Assembly (NCBI GenBank): GCA_019744775.1
Contig: JAIETZ010000003.1
Coordinates: 124,001-188,000, forward strand
From: Candidatus Obscuribacterales bacterium
Lineage (GTDB): Bacteria; Cyanobacteriota; Vampirovibrionia; Obscuribacterales; Obscuribacteraceae
Length of the DNA stretch: 64,000 nt
Direction: 5' to 3'
The translations under genes were made by a program, and so were the position numbers. Each line of letters opens with the position of its first letter. Positions within the stretch are counted from its first letter, which is position 1. A model generated the notes under the pieces. It searched no databases, had not been told where the DNA came from, and saw only the letters and a program-made list of their open reading frames with translations. Positions 15,289-23,967 of the stretch are shown one piece after another.

Positions 15289-17921
15289 GAGAGTCCACGT
15301 ACGGTGGCGAGTTCAAACGGTCGGACGGAGAGAATTGAGGAGTTCTTTTCTTTTTTCGATTCGCCGTTCAGACTGCACTCTGTGACACTTTCTCTGAAAA
15401 GGTTGCCAGATAATTGGATTTCTTGAATCTTGTCTGTTGGATTAAGCACGCGTAAGACTGGGGCATTGCCGTCGTTATGCAGGGAAACAACGCGGGTTGC
15501 GTGATTGTTCAAACGAACCATGTCCGCCTGTTTGATTGAAGTTTGTGAAAGACAAGCCCAGAGGCGACCTTCGAATTGCTCGGCTATGTTGTAGGCATCA
15601 GTTTGTTGTGGAAGAGGAGCCCAGGCGTAGGATGTTTTATTTGGGCCGAGGCAGTTTGCTTCCGGTGTCGGTAAGTGTGGTCCGGCGCCGCCGCCACGGG
15701 TTCTCATTCGTCCACGGGAGAGTAAGGAGACGGAGCGCAATAAGGTGATGGCGATGTTGTTGCCATTGACGGCGTATTCCGGTAGCCCGGAGTTGAGGAA
15801 TATTTGATCGTTGGCGATGAAGAAGCGTTGGCAGGGGAAGCGGTCGACGGGGGCTTCGGTTCCGATTTCTACTGGTAGTTCAACGGTTTCGTTTTTGTGT
15901 TGACGTTTTACAAGCGAGAAGTGATTTTCGGAAAGAGTTTCTTTTACGGTGTTGCCTGTATTGAGTAATACTTCCAGCCGGTGGTCTTTTGATTTGTTGT
16001 CCCAGGTGGTTTCAAAAAATACGATTGGGACATTCTTGCGGACTGAGACTTCTGTCTGGATTTTGTGAGTGACGAGTTTAGTCGAACGAGATAATTGTGG
16101 AATTTGATTTAGTTCTAAATCGCCAGGTGCTTGAATCACTTGGTCTGGGATTTTTATCTCATAGTTGAGGATTATTGAAGAAACCAATGGACCTTTGCTG
16201 CCAATTTTCGCGCTGATGAATTTTGCTTCTATCGGCATATCATTCGGCAGTGGATCAAAATTGTAAGTATCGCCACCGTCGCCAACGTCTTGCAGGCGAT
16301 GGTCTAGGTTGTATCTTTGACCGTCTTTGGTGATTGCCGAAATGCCACCGTCTTTGGAGACTTCAACCGTCAGTAATTCATTGGTAATTGTTTTGACGTC
16401 GGCAGTGCTTGTGGAGCATGTGCTTGCGACCTTGTCATTGAGCTTTGGCGCGCCCTTTGACCATTGAACACTTGTCGCGCCAATGCCTGGCACTGTGCCT
16501 GGCCAGACCCAGCCTTCGTTGTATTGTAGAAGTTTGTAGTAGGGCGTTATGCCTGGTCCTGAGAATAATTCGTCTCGTTTTTCTGTTTTGACGATTTGGA
16601 TGTTGGGTGATTTCTTGTCCTTTTCCTCGCTGTACCAGGTCATGTAGACAGGATAAGCTTGGTCTTGGCCGGAAAGATTGAAAACAGTCAGGTGATTGTG
16701 ATTGCGGGCAGGATCATTCTCCGAAAGTTGGCTAATCGAAGACTGGTCGTTTAACGACAGGCGTGCTCGTCTTTCCAGTGCATCTAGAATATTGTTGAAA
16801 GAGTCTGTGCGTACCATCATTTCTCGATGCACTTCATCAACGCTGCAGCCGCAGATGCTGTCGTGTGGTTGGTTTTGAAGCAGTAATTCCCAAGCGCGAG
16901 CAAGCTCGGCATGCGGATATTCGACTTTGCCCTCGGCGGACAGAAGTGTAAACAATGGTTCGATGATGTTAGTGATTCTATGCTCAGCAAGACGATTCGC
17001 TCGCTTTAAATAAAGTCTTGTCGAAAGAACTCCGGGTAATAGATATGCTCGCTCGAAAAGCTTTGCTTCGGTGTTGTCGCGCAATTCGCCGGCTACTGTG
17101 GAGAGTTGCCCGTTGCTTGCTGTTATCGATGCAGAAAGTAGATTGATAAAGTCGTTAGGCTGTATTACCCAGGTGTCAATGCCTTCACCTTTCAACTTCT
17201 CGTCAATGCTTTCAATTGTCTCGGAGAAATCTTTCGGTGGAAAAATATGATCGCCACCGACAGGACAAAGTGCTCCGTCGATAAATGAGCAATATGAATT
17301 AGCTAGATGATTTGTTTCCGGACTGTGATTGAGCCAGGTTTTTAACGATTTGGAAAGTTCGTCAGTACTTTTATCTTCGTGGAATTGCGTTTGATAATAG
17401 CCGCGATTGAGGTGGTAGGTCAGCACGCGACTTCCATCGGGGCTTTGCCACCAGAAGACAGGATTGGTTTCGACTTTGCCAACACCACGCCAGACAATTG
17501 CGTTGTTAATGCCAAATCCGCTAAGTATTCTTGGCAAGTCTTGGCTGTGACCAAATGTATCCGGGCAATAACCAATCATTGCCGGTTTTCCAAATTTGCT
17601 TGTTGTCTCTAGTCCGAGTTTGAGATTGCGAATGAGACTTTCGCCGGATACAAGCATTTGATCTGCAAGTATGTACCAGGGCCCTGCCGATAATTTTCCG
17701 AGAGCCATTTGTTGTTTGATTCTGTCGGCAAGATGTGGTGCAATTTCAAGTGCGTCTGTAATAATCGCTGCTTGTCCATCCAAGTAAAAATTTGGAAGTG
17801 AGCCGTCATCAAGTCCGTTTAAAACGCGATCCAAAAGCGCAGGAAGTTGGCAGCGAAAACTTTCAAAGGGCAGATACCACTCTCTGTCCCAATGTGTATG
17901 AACATACAAGAAGAGCTGCAT
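15285..17921 (-). CDS. Glycoside hydrolase family 38 (alpha-mannosidase)
   Basis: About 878 residues. Family GH38 retaining alpha-mannosidases cleave mannosides or mannosylglycerate; substrate here unknown. The start YVHTHWDREWY holds the zinc-binding HxHWD. GYCPDTFGHSQDLPRIL near 118 carries the catalytic Asp nucleophile and a zinc-ligand Asp/His. QNQPHDSICGCSVDEVHREM near 355 is the later conserved block with a further metal His. The C-terminal beta-rich GH38C domain is full length. No signal peptide, so cytoplasmic. ATG 17921 is favoured over the TTG three bases upstream. It starts shortly after the PDZ gene stop, forming a two-gene operon. It resembles the bacterial MngB/SpGH38 branch more than class II Golgi enzymes by size. 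Confidence 0.9.
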   Translation of the reverse strand: MQLFLYVHTHWDREWYLPFESFRCQLPALLDRVLNGLDDGSLPNFYLDGQAAIITDALEIAPHLADRIKQQMALGKLSAGPWYILADQMLVSGESLIRNLKLGLETTSKFGKPAMIGYCPDTFGHSQDLPRILSGFGINNAIVWRGVGKVETNPVFWWQSPDGSRVLTYHLNRGYYQTQFHEDKSTDELSKSLKTWLNHSPETNHLANSYCSFIDGALCPVGGDHIFPPKDFSETIESIDEKLKGEGIDTWVIQPNDFINLLSASITASNGQLSTVAGELRDNTEAKLFERAYLLPGVLSTRLYLKRANRLAEHRITNIIEPLFTLLSAEGKVEYPHAELARAWELLLQNQPHDSICGCSVDEVHREMMVRTDSFNNILDALERRARLSLNDQSSISQLSENDPARNHNHLTVFNLSGQDQAYPVYMTWYSEEKDKKSPNIQIVKTEKRDELFSGPGITPYYKLLQYNEGWVWPGTVPGIGATSVQWSKGAPKLNDKVASTCSTSTADVKTITNELLTVEVSKDGGISAITKDGQRYNLDHRLQDVGDGGDTYNFDPLPNDMPIEAKFISAKIGSKGPLVSSIILNYEIKIPDQVIQAPGDLELNQIPQLSRSTKLVTHKIQTEVSVRKNVPIVFFETTWDNKSKDHRLEVLLNTGNTVKETLSENHFSLVKRQHKNETVELPVEIGTEAPVDRFPCQRFFIANDQIFLNSGLPEYAVNGNNIAITLLRSVSLLSRGRMRTRGGGAGPHLPTPEANCLGPNKTSYAWAPLPQQTDAYNIAEQFEGRLWACLSQTSIKQADMVRLNNHATRVVSLHNDGNAPVLRVLNPTDKIQEIQLSGNLFRESVTECSLNGESKKEKNSSILSVRPFELATVRGLS

Positions 17922-17928
17922 CAAAAAC

Positions 17929-18537
17929 CTACATGTGGGTTAAGTAATCGCGCCTGACATAGGGATCGGTAATGTCGTTCAAATCCATTCTCAGCATCTT
18001 GTAGGATGAGTAATCACCTTGTCGCTGAATTGATAGCGTGACTTCTGTTCCTGGTAAGCCGACAATCATGTCGTAAACTTCTTCTTTGCTCAAGCCGACA
18101 GTGGGAATGCCATCGACTGCCACAATAATGTCGTCGTTGCGCAAGCCGACTTTAAACGCCGGCGTCAGCGGGAATACCCTGTTGATTACAGGCGGTCTGC
18201 CCATCGACATGACGAATTTTACGCCGATGATACCAATGCCGGAATTGGCGCTACCCGATAATCCTTGATCGCGAGCATCACCACGCAGGAATCTTTCCCA
18301 GTCTGACTGACCAATACCGCTGCGCATGTTGGGTTGATTCTGTTTGATGGAGCGTTGTATGCCGCCTTTTAATGCCGGACCAGTCTTTGGAGCCGGTTGG
18401 CTCTGAATCGGTGGGGCTGTTTGGGGTACGATGCTGTCCAATTCCGGCACAGCAGGCTTCAGGACAGGCTTGTCCTGCGCGTAACAGGGCAGACCGGCAA
18501 ATGCCACGACTAACACAAGCGAAATAGGCCAATTCAA
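17929..18537 (-). CDS. Exported PDZ-domain protein
   Basis: 202 residues. Signal peptide MNWPISLVLVVAFAGLPCYA (1-20), then a Pro-rich linker and one PDZ domain (about 105-190). The domain has FPLTPAFKVGLRNDDIIVAVDGIPTVGL, the usual carboxylate-loop and GLxxGDxIxxVdG pattern. No protease domain is present, so it is not a DegP/CtpA enzyme but a stand-alone peptide-binding protein of the periplasm. Start is TTG with GAGGA about 9 nt upstream. The dispersed element copy E lies about 90 nt upstream. Probably cotranscribed with the GH38 gene, 7 nt downstream. Confidence 0.8.
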   Translation of the reverse strand: MNWPISLVLVVAFAGLPCYAQDKPVLKPAVPELDSIVPQTAPPIQSQPAPKTGPALKGGIQRSIKQNQPNMRSGIGQSDWERFLRGDARDQGLSGSANSGIGIIGVKFVMSMGRPPVINRVFPLTPAFKVGLRNDDIIVAVDGIPTVGLSKEEVYDMIVGLPGTEVTLSIQRQGDYSSYKMLRMDLNDITDPYVRRDYLTHM

Positions 18538-18861
18538 ATTAAGGAATCCTCACTCTTATCTATAAGCATAACTTGAAATTACTTACCCGTGTTGGGGATT
18601 TGCCCTAGGTTTTTTGTTCCTTTTACGTAATGCTCCGTCTACATTTCATTTTGCCTTCACTTGCTTCCGGCAAAACGCGTTCGCTCCACTGCGACCGCTT
18701 CATCATCGCTCTTGCTTCGCTTCCCATTTTTGCGTGGAAATTGTGGTAAGCTCAAGGGACTTAAAAGGCTGACTGGTGCGCTTCTGCGCTAGATCAGAAA
18801 AACAGCGGTTGCTAGATGGCAAGCGTTGCCTCCCAATCTATAAGACACAAGGAGAACAATC
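18538..18861. other. Divergent intergenic region between the PDZ gene and mdh
   Basis: 324 nt. It holds element copy E (18627-18723, minus strand). On the plus strand it has a short hairpin GCGC-TTCT-GCGC (18779-18790 region) and the sequence GGTTGCTAGATGGCAAGCGT (18807-18826). The last matches an internal stretch of copy F and forms the same TTGCT/GGCAA hairpin, so it looks like a decayed copy in the mdh leader. The remaining sequence must hold promoters for both genes; none is assigned. Confidence 0.5.
18627..18723 (-). repeat. Dispersed leader element, copy E (PDZ gene leader)
   Basis: Minus strand: GAAGCAAGAGCGATGATGAA, GCGGTCGCAGTGGAGCG, TTGCCGGAAGCAAGTGAAGG, then CGGAGCATTAC (18637-18627). 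Same orientation as the PDZ gene, but about 90 nt from its start and with a degenerate end motif, so it cannot supply the Shine-Dalgarno here. Confidence 0.7.
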
Positions 18862-19800
18862 GTGAGCAAGGTCACAGTTGTTGGTTCAGGTTTCGTAGGC
18901 GCTACAGTCGCCCAATATGTTGCCGAAAAAGATTTAGCTGATGTCGTTTTGATAGACATTTTGGAAGGTATTCCACAGGGTAAGGCACTTGACCTCCTCG
19001 AGGCTGCCCCTGTCAACATGCACGGTCGCAGCATCATTGGCACAAATTCGTATGCCGATACAAAGGGCTCGGACATTGTCGTAATCACAGCCGGTATTGC
19101 TCGTAAGCCAGGTATGTCACGCGACGATTTGCTGAAAACCAATGCTGGTATTGTGCAGAGTGTTGCAAAAGAAACATTCAAGCATTCGCCAGATGCAATT
19201 TTCATTGTTGTAACCAATCCGTTGGATGTAATGGCTTATTTGACCTGGCAAACAACCAAGTTGCCGACCAACCGCGTAATCGGTATGGCTGGTGTTCTTG
19301 ACAGCGCACGTTTTGCTGCATTCATCGGCATGGAATTGAACGTTTCTGTTGAAGACATTCGCGCGATGGTACTGGGCGGTCACGGCGACTTGATGGTCCC
19401 GTTGCCACGCTTCTCCACAGTCAACGGCATTCCAATTACTGAACTGATGTCGAAAGAGCGTGTTGAAGCACTATGCCAACGCACGCGCGATGGCGGAGCG
19501 GAAATTGTTGGTCTCTTGAAGTCCGGAAGCGCCTACTACGCGCCAGGTGCTTCAGTGGCTCAAATGGTTGAGTCCATCTTGCGCAACAAGAACCGCCTAT
19601 TGCCTTGTGCCGTGCAAGCAGATGGCAAATATGGCATCAAGGACATATATATAGGATTGCCAACAGTGCTTGGTCGTCAGGGTGTTGAGAGAGTGCTTGA
19701 ACTCAAGCTAAATTCCGACGAAGAAGCGGCTCTCAAGAAGTCAGCTGACGCCATCAAGGAACACATCAACTTGATGAACCAGCTCTTGGTAGCTGTCTAA
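18862..19800 (+). CDS. mdh: Malate dehydrogenase (LDH-like type)
   Basis: NAD-dependent oxidation of malate to oxaloacetate in the TCA cycle. 312 residues. Rossmann motif GSGFVGATVAQYV at 8-20 and VLIDILEG with the NAD-selecting Asp. RKPGMSRDDLL holds the substrate-specificity Arg pair (Arg after Ala-Gly-Ile-Ala, malate rather than lactate type). TNPLDVMAYL and the catalytic His in GGHGDLMVP follow. Start is GTG with AAGGAG upstream at good spacing. A large imperfect hairpin repeat follows the stop and may terminate the transcript. Confidence 0.95.
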   Translation: MSKVTVVGSGFVGATVAQYVAEKDLADVVLIDILEGIPQGKALDLLEAAPVNMHGRSIIGTNSYADTKGSDIVVITAGIARKPGMSRDDLLKTNAGIVQSVAKETFKHSPDAIFIVVTNPLDVMAYLTWQTTKLPTNRVIGMAGVLDSARFAAFIGMELNVSVEDIRAMVLGGHGDLMVPLPRFSTVNGIPITELMSKERVEALCQRTRDGGAEIVGLLKSGSAYYAPGASVAQMVESILRNKNRLLPCAVQADGKYGIKDIYIGLPTVLGRQGVERVLELKLNSDEEAALKKSADAIKEHINLMNQLLVAV

Positions 19801-19819
19801 AACTAGACCAACTGGTAAC

Positions 19820-19888
19820 GTCACCCTGAGAGTAGCGAAGGGTCTCACGTCTTTAACAGGTGAGATTCTTCGCTTCGCTCAGAATGAC
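19820..19888. repeat. Imperfect long inverted repeat (GTCACCCTGAG.../...CTCAGAATGAC)
   Basis: About 29-nt arms: GTCACCCTGAGAGTAGCGAA and on to CTCAC, paired with GTGAGATTCTTCGCTTCGCT and on to GAATGAC, around an 11-nt loop. This resembles a class of dispersed palindromes (GTCATTCTGAGCGAAGCGAA type) that I know from many soil and environmental bacteria; small non-autonomous mobile elements are the usual explanation. It lies 20 nt after mdh and could fold as a terminator, without a T-run. Confidence 0.7.
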
Positions 19889-19899
19889 TGGACCAGGAA

Positions 19900-19918
19900 G
19901 GGCGCATGCAATGCGCCC
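19900..19918. repeat. Dispersed palindrome GGGCGCATGCAATGCGCCC, copy 2
   Basis: Second copy of the palindrome, followed by CTAC as in copy 1. It lies directly next to the long inverted repeat, and a decayed partial copy (TGCAATGCGTCCGTACG) follows at about 19930. The gap 19801-20041 is therefore mostly repeat sequence. Confidence 0.8.
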
Positions 19919-20041
19919 CTACACCTTTTGTGCAATGCGTCCGTACGATTTTTACGCAGGGTTTGTGGTTACAGCTGTATAATGTCCTTAATTCTGGAAA
20001 CAGGTCGTCTTTTGGCCACCACCAAGTTTATAGAGGTAATG

Positions 20042-21040
20042 ATGCGTCGATTCTTTTTGCCTGGTTTGTCTCGTCAGTTGACTATTGCCGTGCTGGCAAC
20101 GATGGTGTTGCCGGTGGTGGCGCAACCAAGTTTGGCTAAGGATGTTTCGGCGGCGCCGGCAGAAGTGTCGAAGAATCCTCTCGGCAAAACTGGAATTTTT
20201 GCTGCTGAAGCTACGCCTCCGGTAGACGATAAGGACAGCGCACAAGAGCGCAAAGAGATTGAGACTCTGCTCAACAACATTGAGCGCGAGTGGAATGCTC
20301 ACAACCTCGAAGGCGTTCTTTCCTATTACGCTGATGATTACATCAACAATGACGGACTCGATAAGAAAGCTGTCGGTGCGTTGACCCAAGACTTTTGGAA
20401 GACGTATCCGGATGCAAAATCCAGCTCGACAATCAAGAGCATTCGTGTGGAAGGGCCATTCGTCACCGTTGAATCGCAAGACGTTGCTGATGGTTCAACA
20501 TCCAAGGAAATGCCAGGTATCGGCGGCAAGGGTGAATTGAGCTCTATCTCCGAAGGTCAGCTTTACGTCAAGAAAGTTGGTCCAAACTGGAAAATAATTG
20601 GTGACCGCATCGACTATGAGCGTGTCAGAGTTGCTTTCGGTATTGCTAAACAAATACCGGCTCAATTTGCGGCGCCTGATCAAGTTAGATTCGGCAATCA
20701 GTATTCAGCTCGTTTGGAATTGAATCTACCCGCTGGTCTAGCTGCAGTAGGATCTATCACAGCTCAACCATTGCAATATCCGCAGCCACAGCCGACAGAT
20801 GCTTGGCGTCCAATGGAAAACCCAATTCTTGAGCGCGTAATGAATGCAAACACCAAGAATCGCAATGAGTTGTTGATGGCTACTGTTGGTATAACCAATG
20901 CTGCTCGCAATTCGTTAATGGGCATCGCATTTTATACACGTCGACTGAATGTTGTTCCGAAGATGGAAATCGAAAGCGATACAACTAAAGTAACGGCTAA
21001 CGCTACGCCGCCGGTAACCCCGAGGGACGAAAGCAAGTAA
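20042..21040 (+). CDS. Exported NTF2-like (SnoaL-fold) protein
   Basis: About 332 residues. Signal peptide MRRFFLPGLSRQLTIAVLAT... ending SLA near residue 32. An NTF2/DUF4440-like domain spans about 60-190 (IETLLNNIEREWNAHNLEGVLSYYADDY, then VKKVGPNWKIIGDRIDYERV), the cone-shaped ligand-pocket fold. The C-terminal 140 residues are Pro/Asn-rich without motif. I chose ATG 20042 (or 20039) because GAGG lies just upstream and the signal peptide begins there; the frame is open from 19928. Its TAA overlaps the lspA ATG by one base. Function unknown. Confidence 0.75.
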   Translation: MRRFFLPGLSRQLTIAVLATMVLPVVAQPSLAKDVSAAPAEVSKNPLGKTGIFAAEATPPVDDKDSAQERKEIETLLNNIEREWNAHNLEGVLSYYADDYINNDGLDKKAVGALTQDFWKTYPDAKSSSTIKSIRVEGPFVTVESQDVADGSTSKEMPGIGGKGELSSISEGQLYVKKVGPNWKIIGDRIDYERVRVAFGIAKQIPAQFAAPDQVRFGNQYSARLELNLPAGLAAVGSITAQPLQYPQPQPTDAWRPMENPILERVMNANTKNRNELLMATVGITNAARNSLMGIAFYTRRLNVVPKMEIESDTTKVTANATPPVTPRDESK

Positions 21041-21528
21041 TGTGGCTAATCTGGTTTGGTGCTCTTGGTCTCACTGTTTTGGATTTTCTTTCTAAAACAT
21101 GGGCCAGAACAAATCTGACTTTTGGTACCACTCAGCCATTCATCCCCGGACTGTTGCAGTTCACGCTAACTACTAATCAAGGCGGAGCTTTTGGTCTCGG
21201 TAAGCAATATGGTTATTCAATGACCATATTGGCGTTCGCGATTTTCATTGGAATTGCCGTGTGGGCTTTTTTTCGGACGCGGGCAAACGACACACCGAAT
21301 CTGATTGAAAAGGCCGGCATGGCCTGTTTGCTCGGTGGAGCGATGGGTAATTTATTGGACAGGGTGCAATACGGACGCGTCACCGATTTCTTGGAATTCT
21401 CGTTTGTTCCTTTTCCGGTATTCAATGTTGCCGATGCGACAATTGATGCAGGTATCGCTTTGATTTTTATTTCCTACTTGATTGGCTCTAGGGCTTCCGA
21501 CGACAATGCCGCAAATGCCAACGAATGA
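21040..21528 (+). CDS. lspA: Lipoprotein signal peptidase (signal peptidase II)
   Basis: Inner-membrane aspartyl protease cleaving signal peptides of prolipoproteins before the lipidated Cys. 162 residues, four TM helices. Catalytic Asp residues are in GGAMGNLLDRVQYGRVTDFL (GNLxDR-G-V-D) and FPVFNVADATIDAG (F-xN-AD--I--G), both complete. TTNQGGAFGL is the N-A-F family block. Lipoprotein substrates in this window include the genes at 26494, 40541 and 46637. Overlaps the upstream stop by one base and the rluD start by about 20 nt. Confidence 0.95.
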   Translation: MWLIWFGALGLTVLDFLSKTWARTNLTFGTTQPFIPGLLQFTLTTNQGGAFGLGKQYGYSMTILAFAIFIGIAVWAFFRTRANDTPNLIEKAGMACLLGGAMGNLLDRVQYGRVTDFLEFSFVPFPVFNVADATIDAGIALIFISYLIGSRASDDNAANANE

Positions 21529-22462
21529 AGAAACAGTTCTGACAATTGTTGTGCACTTGGATGCGGGTAATTCACTGCGTCTGGATAAGTACTTAAGCGA
21601 ACAATTGGAAGAGCTGAGCCGACAACGCATACAAAAGCTAATCGATGACGAAAAGATTTTTGTAAATGGCAAAACAAGCAAGGCATCGCATAAATTAGTC
21701 GGCGGCGAAGAGCTTGAAATTCACATCCCTGCCGTGAAGGATTTGGATGTTAAAGCCGAAGACATTCCGCTCTCGATTATTTTTGAAGACGAGCATTTGA
21801 TTGTGGTCAACAAACCAGCCGGCATGACTACGCATCCAGGCGCTGGCGTGCAGGAAGGCACGCTTGTAAATGCCTTATTGCACCACTGCCGTGGCGCACT
21901 TTCCGGAATTGGCGGAGTTGCCCGACCAGGTATTGTTCATCGCTTGGACAAAGACACATCAGGACTTTTGGTGGTAGCAAAAAATGATCAGGCGCACTGG
22001 AATTTAGCTGATCAAATAAAACACAAGCGAGCAAAGCGCGTTTATATGTCCTTGCTCGAAGGCGTAATGCCACTGGATGAAGGCATTGTCGATAAACCAA
22101 TCGGCAGACATCCTACGCGTCGCAAAGAAATGGCTATTGTTGCCGATGGCAGAAATGCTGTTTCGCACTACACGGTAGTAAGCCGATTTAGTGCCTATAC
22201 CCTTGTGAAAGTTGCACTAGAAACAGGTCGAACCCATCAAATTCGAGTTCATATGGCAAGTCTGGGATATCCTGTTGTGGGTGACATTGTTTACAACAAG
22301 AAAAATACCGGCAGCCTGGCCAAGCGGCATAAAATGGGCATCACTGGGCAGTTTCTGCATGCAGCTTACCTTTCCTTCATGCACCCGGTGACAGGCGATC
22401 ATTTAGAATTTCATGCGCCTTTGCCTGATGATTTGGATAGGCTTGTAAAATCTCTCAAGTAA
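21506..22462 (+). CDS. RluD-family rRNA pseudouridine synthase
   Basis: Isomerises uridine to pseudouridine in large-subunit rRNA; RluC/RluD/RluA class. About 318 residues. N-terminal S4 RNA-binding domain (SLRLDKYLSEQLEELSRQRIQ). Catalytic motif GIVHRLDKDTSGLLVVAKN with the nucleophile Asp. C-terminal RTHQIRVHMASLGYPVVGD. It starts inside lspA at ATG 21506 (21515 also possible), which implies coupled translation of the pair. Exact target uridines cannot be read from sequence. Confidence 0.93.
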   Translation: MPQMPTNEETVLTIVVHLDAGNSLRLDKYLSEQLEELSRQRIQKLIDDEKIFVNGKTSKASHKLVGGEELEIHIPAVKDLDVKAEDIPLSIIFEDEHLIVVNKPAGMTTHPGAGVQEGTLVNALLHHCRGALSGIGGVARPGIVHRLDKDTSGLLVVAKNDQAHWNLADQIKHKRAKRVYMSLLEGVMPLDEGIVDKPIGRHPTRRKEMAIVADGRNAVSHYTVVSRFSAYTLVKVALETGRTHQIRVHMASLGYPVVGDIVYNKKNTGSLAKRHKMGITGQFLHAAYLSFMHPVTGDHLEFHAPLPDDLDRLVKSLK

Positions 22463-22481
22463 TTCCAATTGGGATAAACAG

Positions 22482-22826
22482 ATGATAATTCGCTATGCGG
22501 TTCTGGCAATAAGTATTGTGCTCGCTCTGGCATTTTGTTTGGCCGGCATTTTTAATGGGCAACCAGTGCAGCTCAATATGATTAACTGGCAGGGTGAAAT
22601 TGCCTTGATGGTTTTGATATTGGGTGCTTTGGCTTCCGGTGCATTGCTTGGTTTTAGCATTACTCAACTGAAAGTCGGCAAAGTATCCCAAGAAAAGAAA
22701 AAGCTTGAGTGGGATGCTCAAGACGCGAAGTTAGCTGCATCAGTTAAGTCCGATCGCGAACAGCAACTGGAAGCAAAAATCAACACGCTGGAAGCCGCGC
22801 TCAAAACAGCTTTGAAAAACAAGTAA
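22482..22826 (+). CDS. LapA-domain (DUF1049) membrane protein
   Basis: 114 residues. Two TM helices (about 4-23 and 38-60) with the LapA_dom pattern VQLNMINWQGEIALMVLILGALASGALLG, followed by a cytoplasmic charged coiled coil. In proteobacteria LapA works with LapB on LPS assembly control; here only the fold is clear. It follows rluD by 19 nt in the same direction and meets the bifunctional nuclease gene end to end. Confidence 0.8.
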   Translation: MIIRYAVLAISIVLALAFCLAGIFNGQPVQLNMINWQGEIALMVLILGALASGALLGFSITQLKVGKVSQEKKKLEWDAQDAKLAASVKSDREQQLEAKINTLEAALKTALKNK

Positions 22827-23378
22827 TTACTTTCCCGGCGGATCTTCTTTTTTCTTTTTGGTTTCTTTCTCTTTCTCGCTGCCGCCGAAGTCGGAGGCTT
22901 TGAGATTGTCTATAAAGGTTTTGAATTCTTCTGCTTCCGCAGTATCTTTTTCCAGATCGGCGGGAATGGTTCCATCTGCCACCACTTGTGGAGATACAAA
23001 AATGGGGGCGTGGGCCCTCAATGCAAGTGCTATGGCATCTGATGGACGAGAGTCCATCGGTTTAATTACTTCCTCTAATTTGCCGTTGGGATCCGTCATG
23101 GATAACATAATGGTGGCAAAGTAAGTGTTGGCCGAAAGTTCGTTTATCTCAATTTGTTTGACCTTATAACCAAGCGACTGGATCACGCTTAAAAGTAAGT
23201 CGTGGGTCATTGGTCTTTCCGGTTTGTAATTGTCTAAGGCTCGCCCGATCGCGTTTGCTTCAGCCATGCCGATCCAGATAGGTAATGCTCGGCGTTTTGT
23301 TTCATCGTTCAGTACAACGATAGGATGTCCATTTCGTGCATCCAAGGCTATTCCGGCAACCCACATCTCAATCATCAT
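22827..23378 (-). CDS. Bifunctional nuclease domain protein (DUF151/BFN)
   Basis: 183 residues. The BFN domain covers about 1-140, with LPIWIGMAEANAIGRAL, RPMTHDLLLSVIQSLGYKV and the family signature DSRPSDAIALALRAHAPIFVS. A Lys/Glu-rich tail follows. Plant and bacterial members were reported to have RNase and DNase activity; in bacteria the role is unsettled. ATG pair at 23378/23375. A degenerate CCGGAGCAGTAA stands just upstream of the start and may be a decayed end of the dispersed element. Confidence 0.88.
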   Translation of the reverse strand: MMIEMWVAGIALDARNGHPIVVLNDETKRRALPIWIGMAEANAIGRALDNYKPERPMTHDLLLSVIQSLGYKVKQIEINELSANTYFATIMLSMTDPNGKLEEVIKPMDSRPSDAIALALRAHAPIFVSPQVVADGTIPADLEKDTAEAEEFKTFIDNLKASDFGGSEKEKETKKKKEDPPGK

Positions 23379-23722
23379 CGTCTTACTGCTCCGGAATGCC
23401 TCTCTTGTTTTTCGTAAAGATTACTTGTTGCAACCTTTCGTTCCCGGCACCTCAAGTCAAAGGTCCAAAAGGCAGGCAGGGTGGCTGTATACGGACATCA
23501 TGCCTTCCCTAGTGATATGCCCACAATCGGTCTGTTTATGTTGCTAAAAGATAAATTTTTCGCATCTTGGCGCCATTTTCAGCACTTTGGTTCATGCTAA
23601 CTTGACCTAGCAGGCACGCAATGCATAAACTATTGGATCGGAGCTTTTCCAAGCTGTCCTACCGACTTCCCTTGAGTTTTCTTTAACTGGTAGGATGCAC
23701 AAAATTGGAACCAAGCTAGCGC
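23379..23722. other. Intergenic region before tRNA-Leu
   Basis: 344 nt without a gene. It has a GC-rich stretch with AGGCAGGCAGGG and a partly complementary CATGCCTTCCCT (23470-23516). A 7-bp inverted repeat TCCTACC (23657-23663)/GGTAGGA (23689-23695) ends 27 nt before tRNA-Leu. TAGGAT (23691-23696) could be the tRNA -10, but no -35 fits. The region holds the promoters of two divergent genes; nothing else is seen. Confidence 0.4.
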
Positions 23723-23802
<80 letters not shown>

Positions 23803-23861
23803 AATTTTTTGAATGATGAAACCAAAGGAAGCTCAGCAGTGGTTGCTAAGCTTAACCTGCA

Positions 23862-23954
23862 ACAGCGAGAGCGAGCTTTGCGAATGAGCAATGCGAGTGG
23901 AGCGTGGGTTGCTGGATAGCAAGTGAAGGCGAGGCTCTGCGAGCCGGAGCGTTA
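23862..23954 (+). repeat. Dispersed leader element, copy F (leader of the herA pair)
   Basis: ACAGCGAGAGCGAGCTTTGC, GAATGAGCAATGCGAGTGGA, the hairpin TTGCT-GGAT-AGCAA (23909-23922), GTGAAGGC, a second hairpin GGCTC-TGC-GAGCC and terminal CCGGAGCGTTA (23944-23954). It is immediately followed by AAGGAGG and the ATG of the 84-residue gene. It sits between tRNA-Leu and that gene. Confidence 0.8.
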
Positions 23955-23967
23955 AAGGAGGATTCTT

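Noticed and set aside
19928-20041. 38-codon N-terminal extension of the NTF2-like protein
   Set aside because: It reads through repeat remnants and would hide the signal peptide. GAGG fits the downstream ATG.
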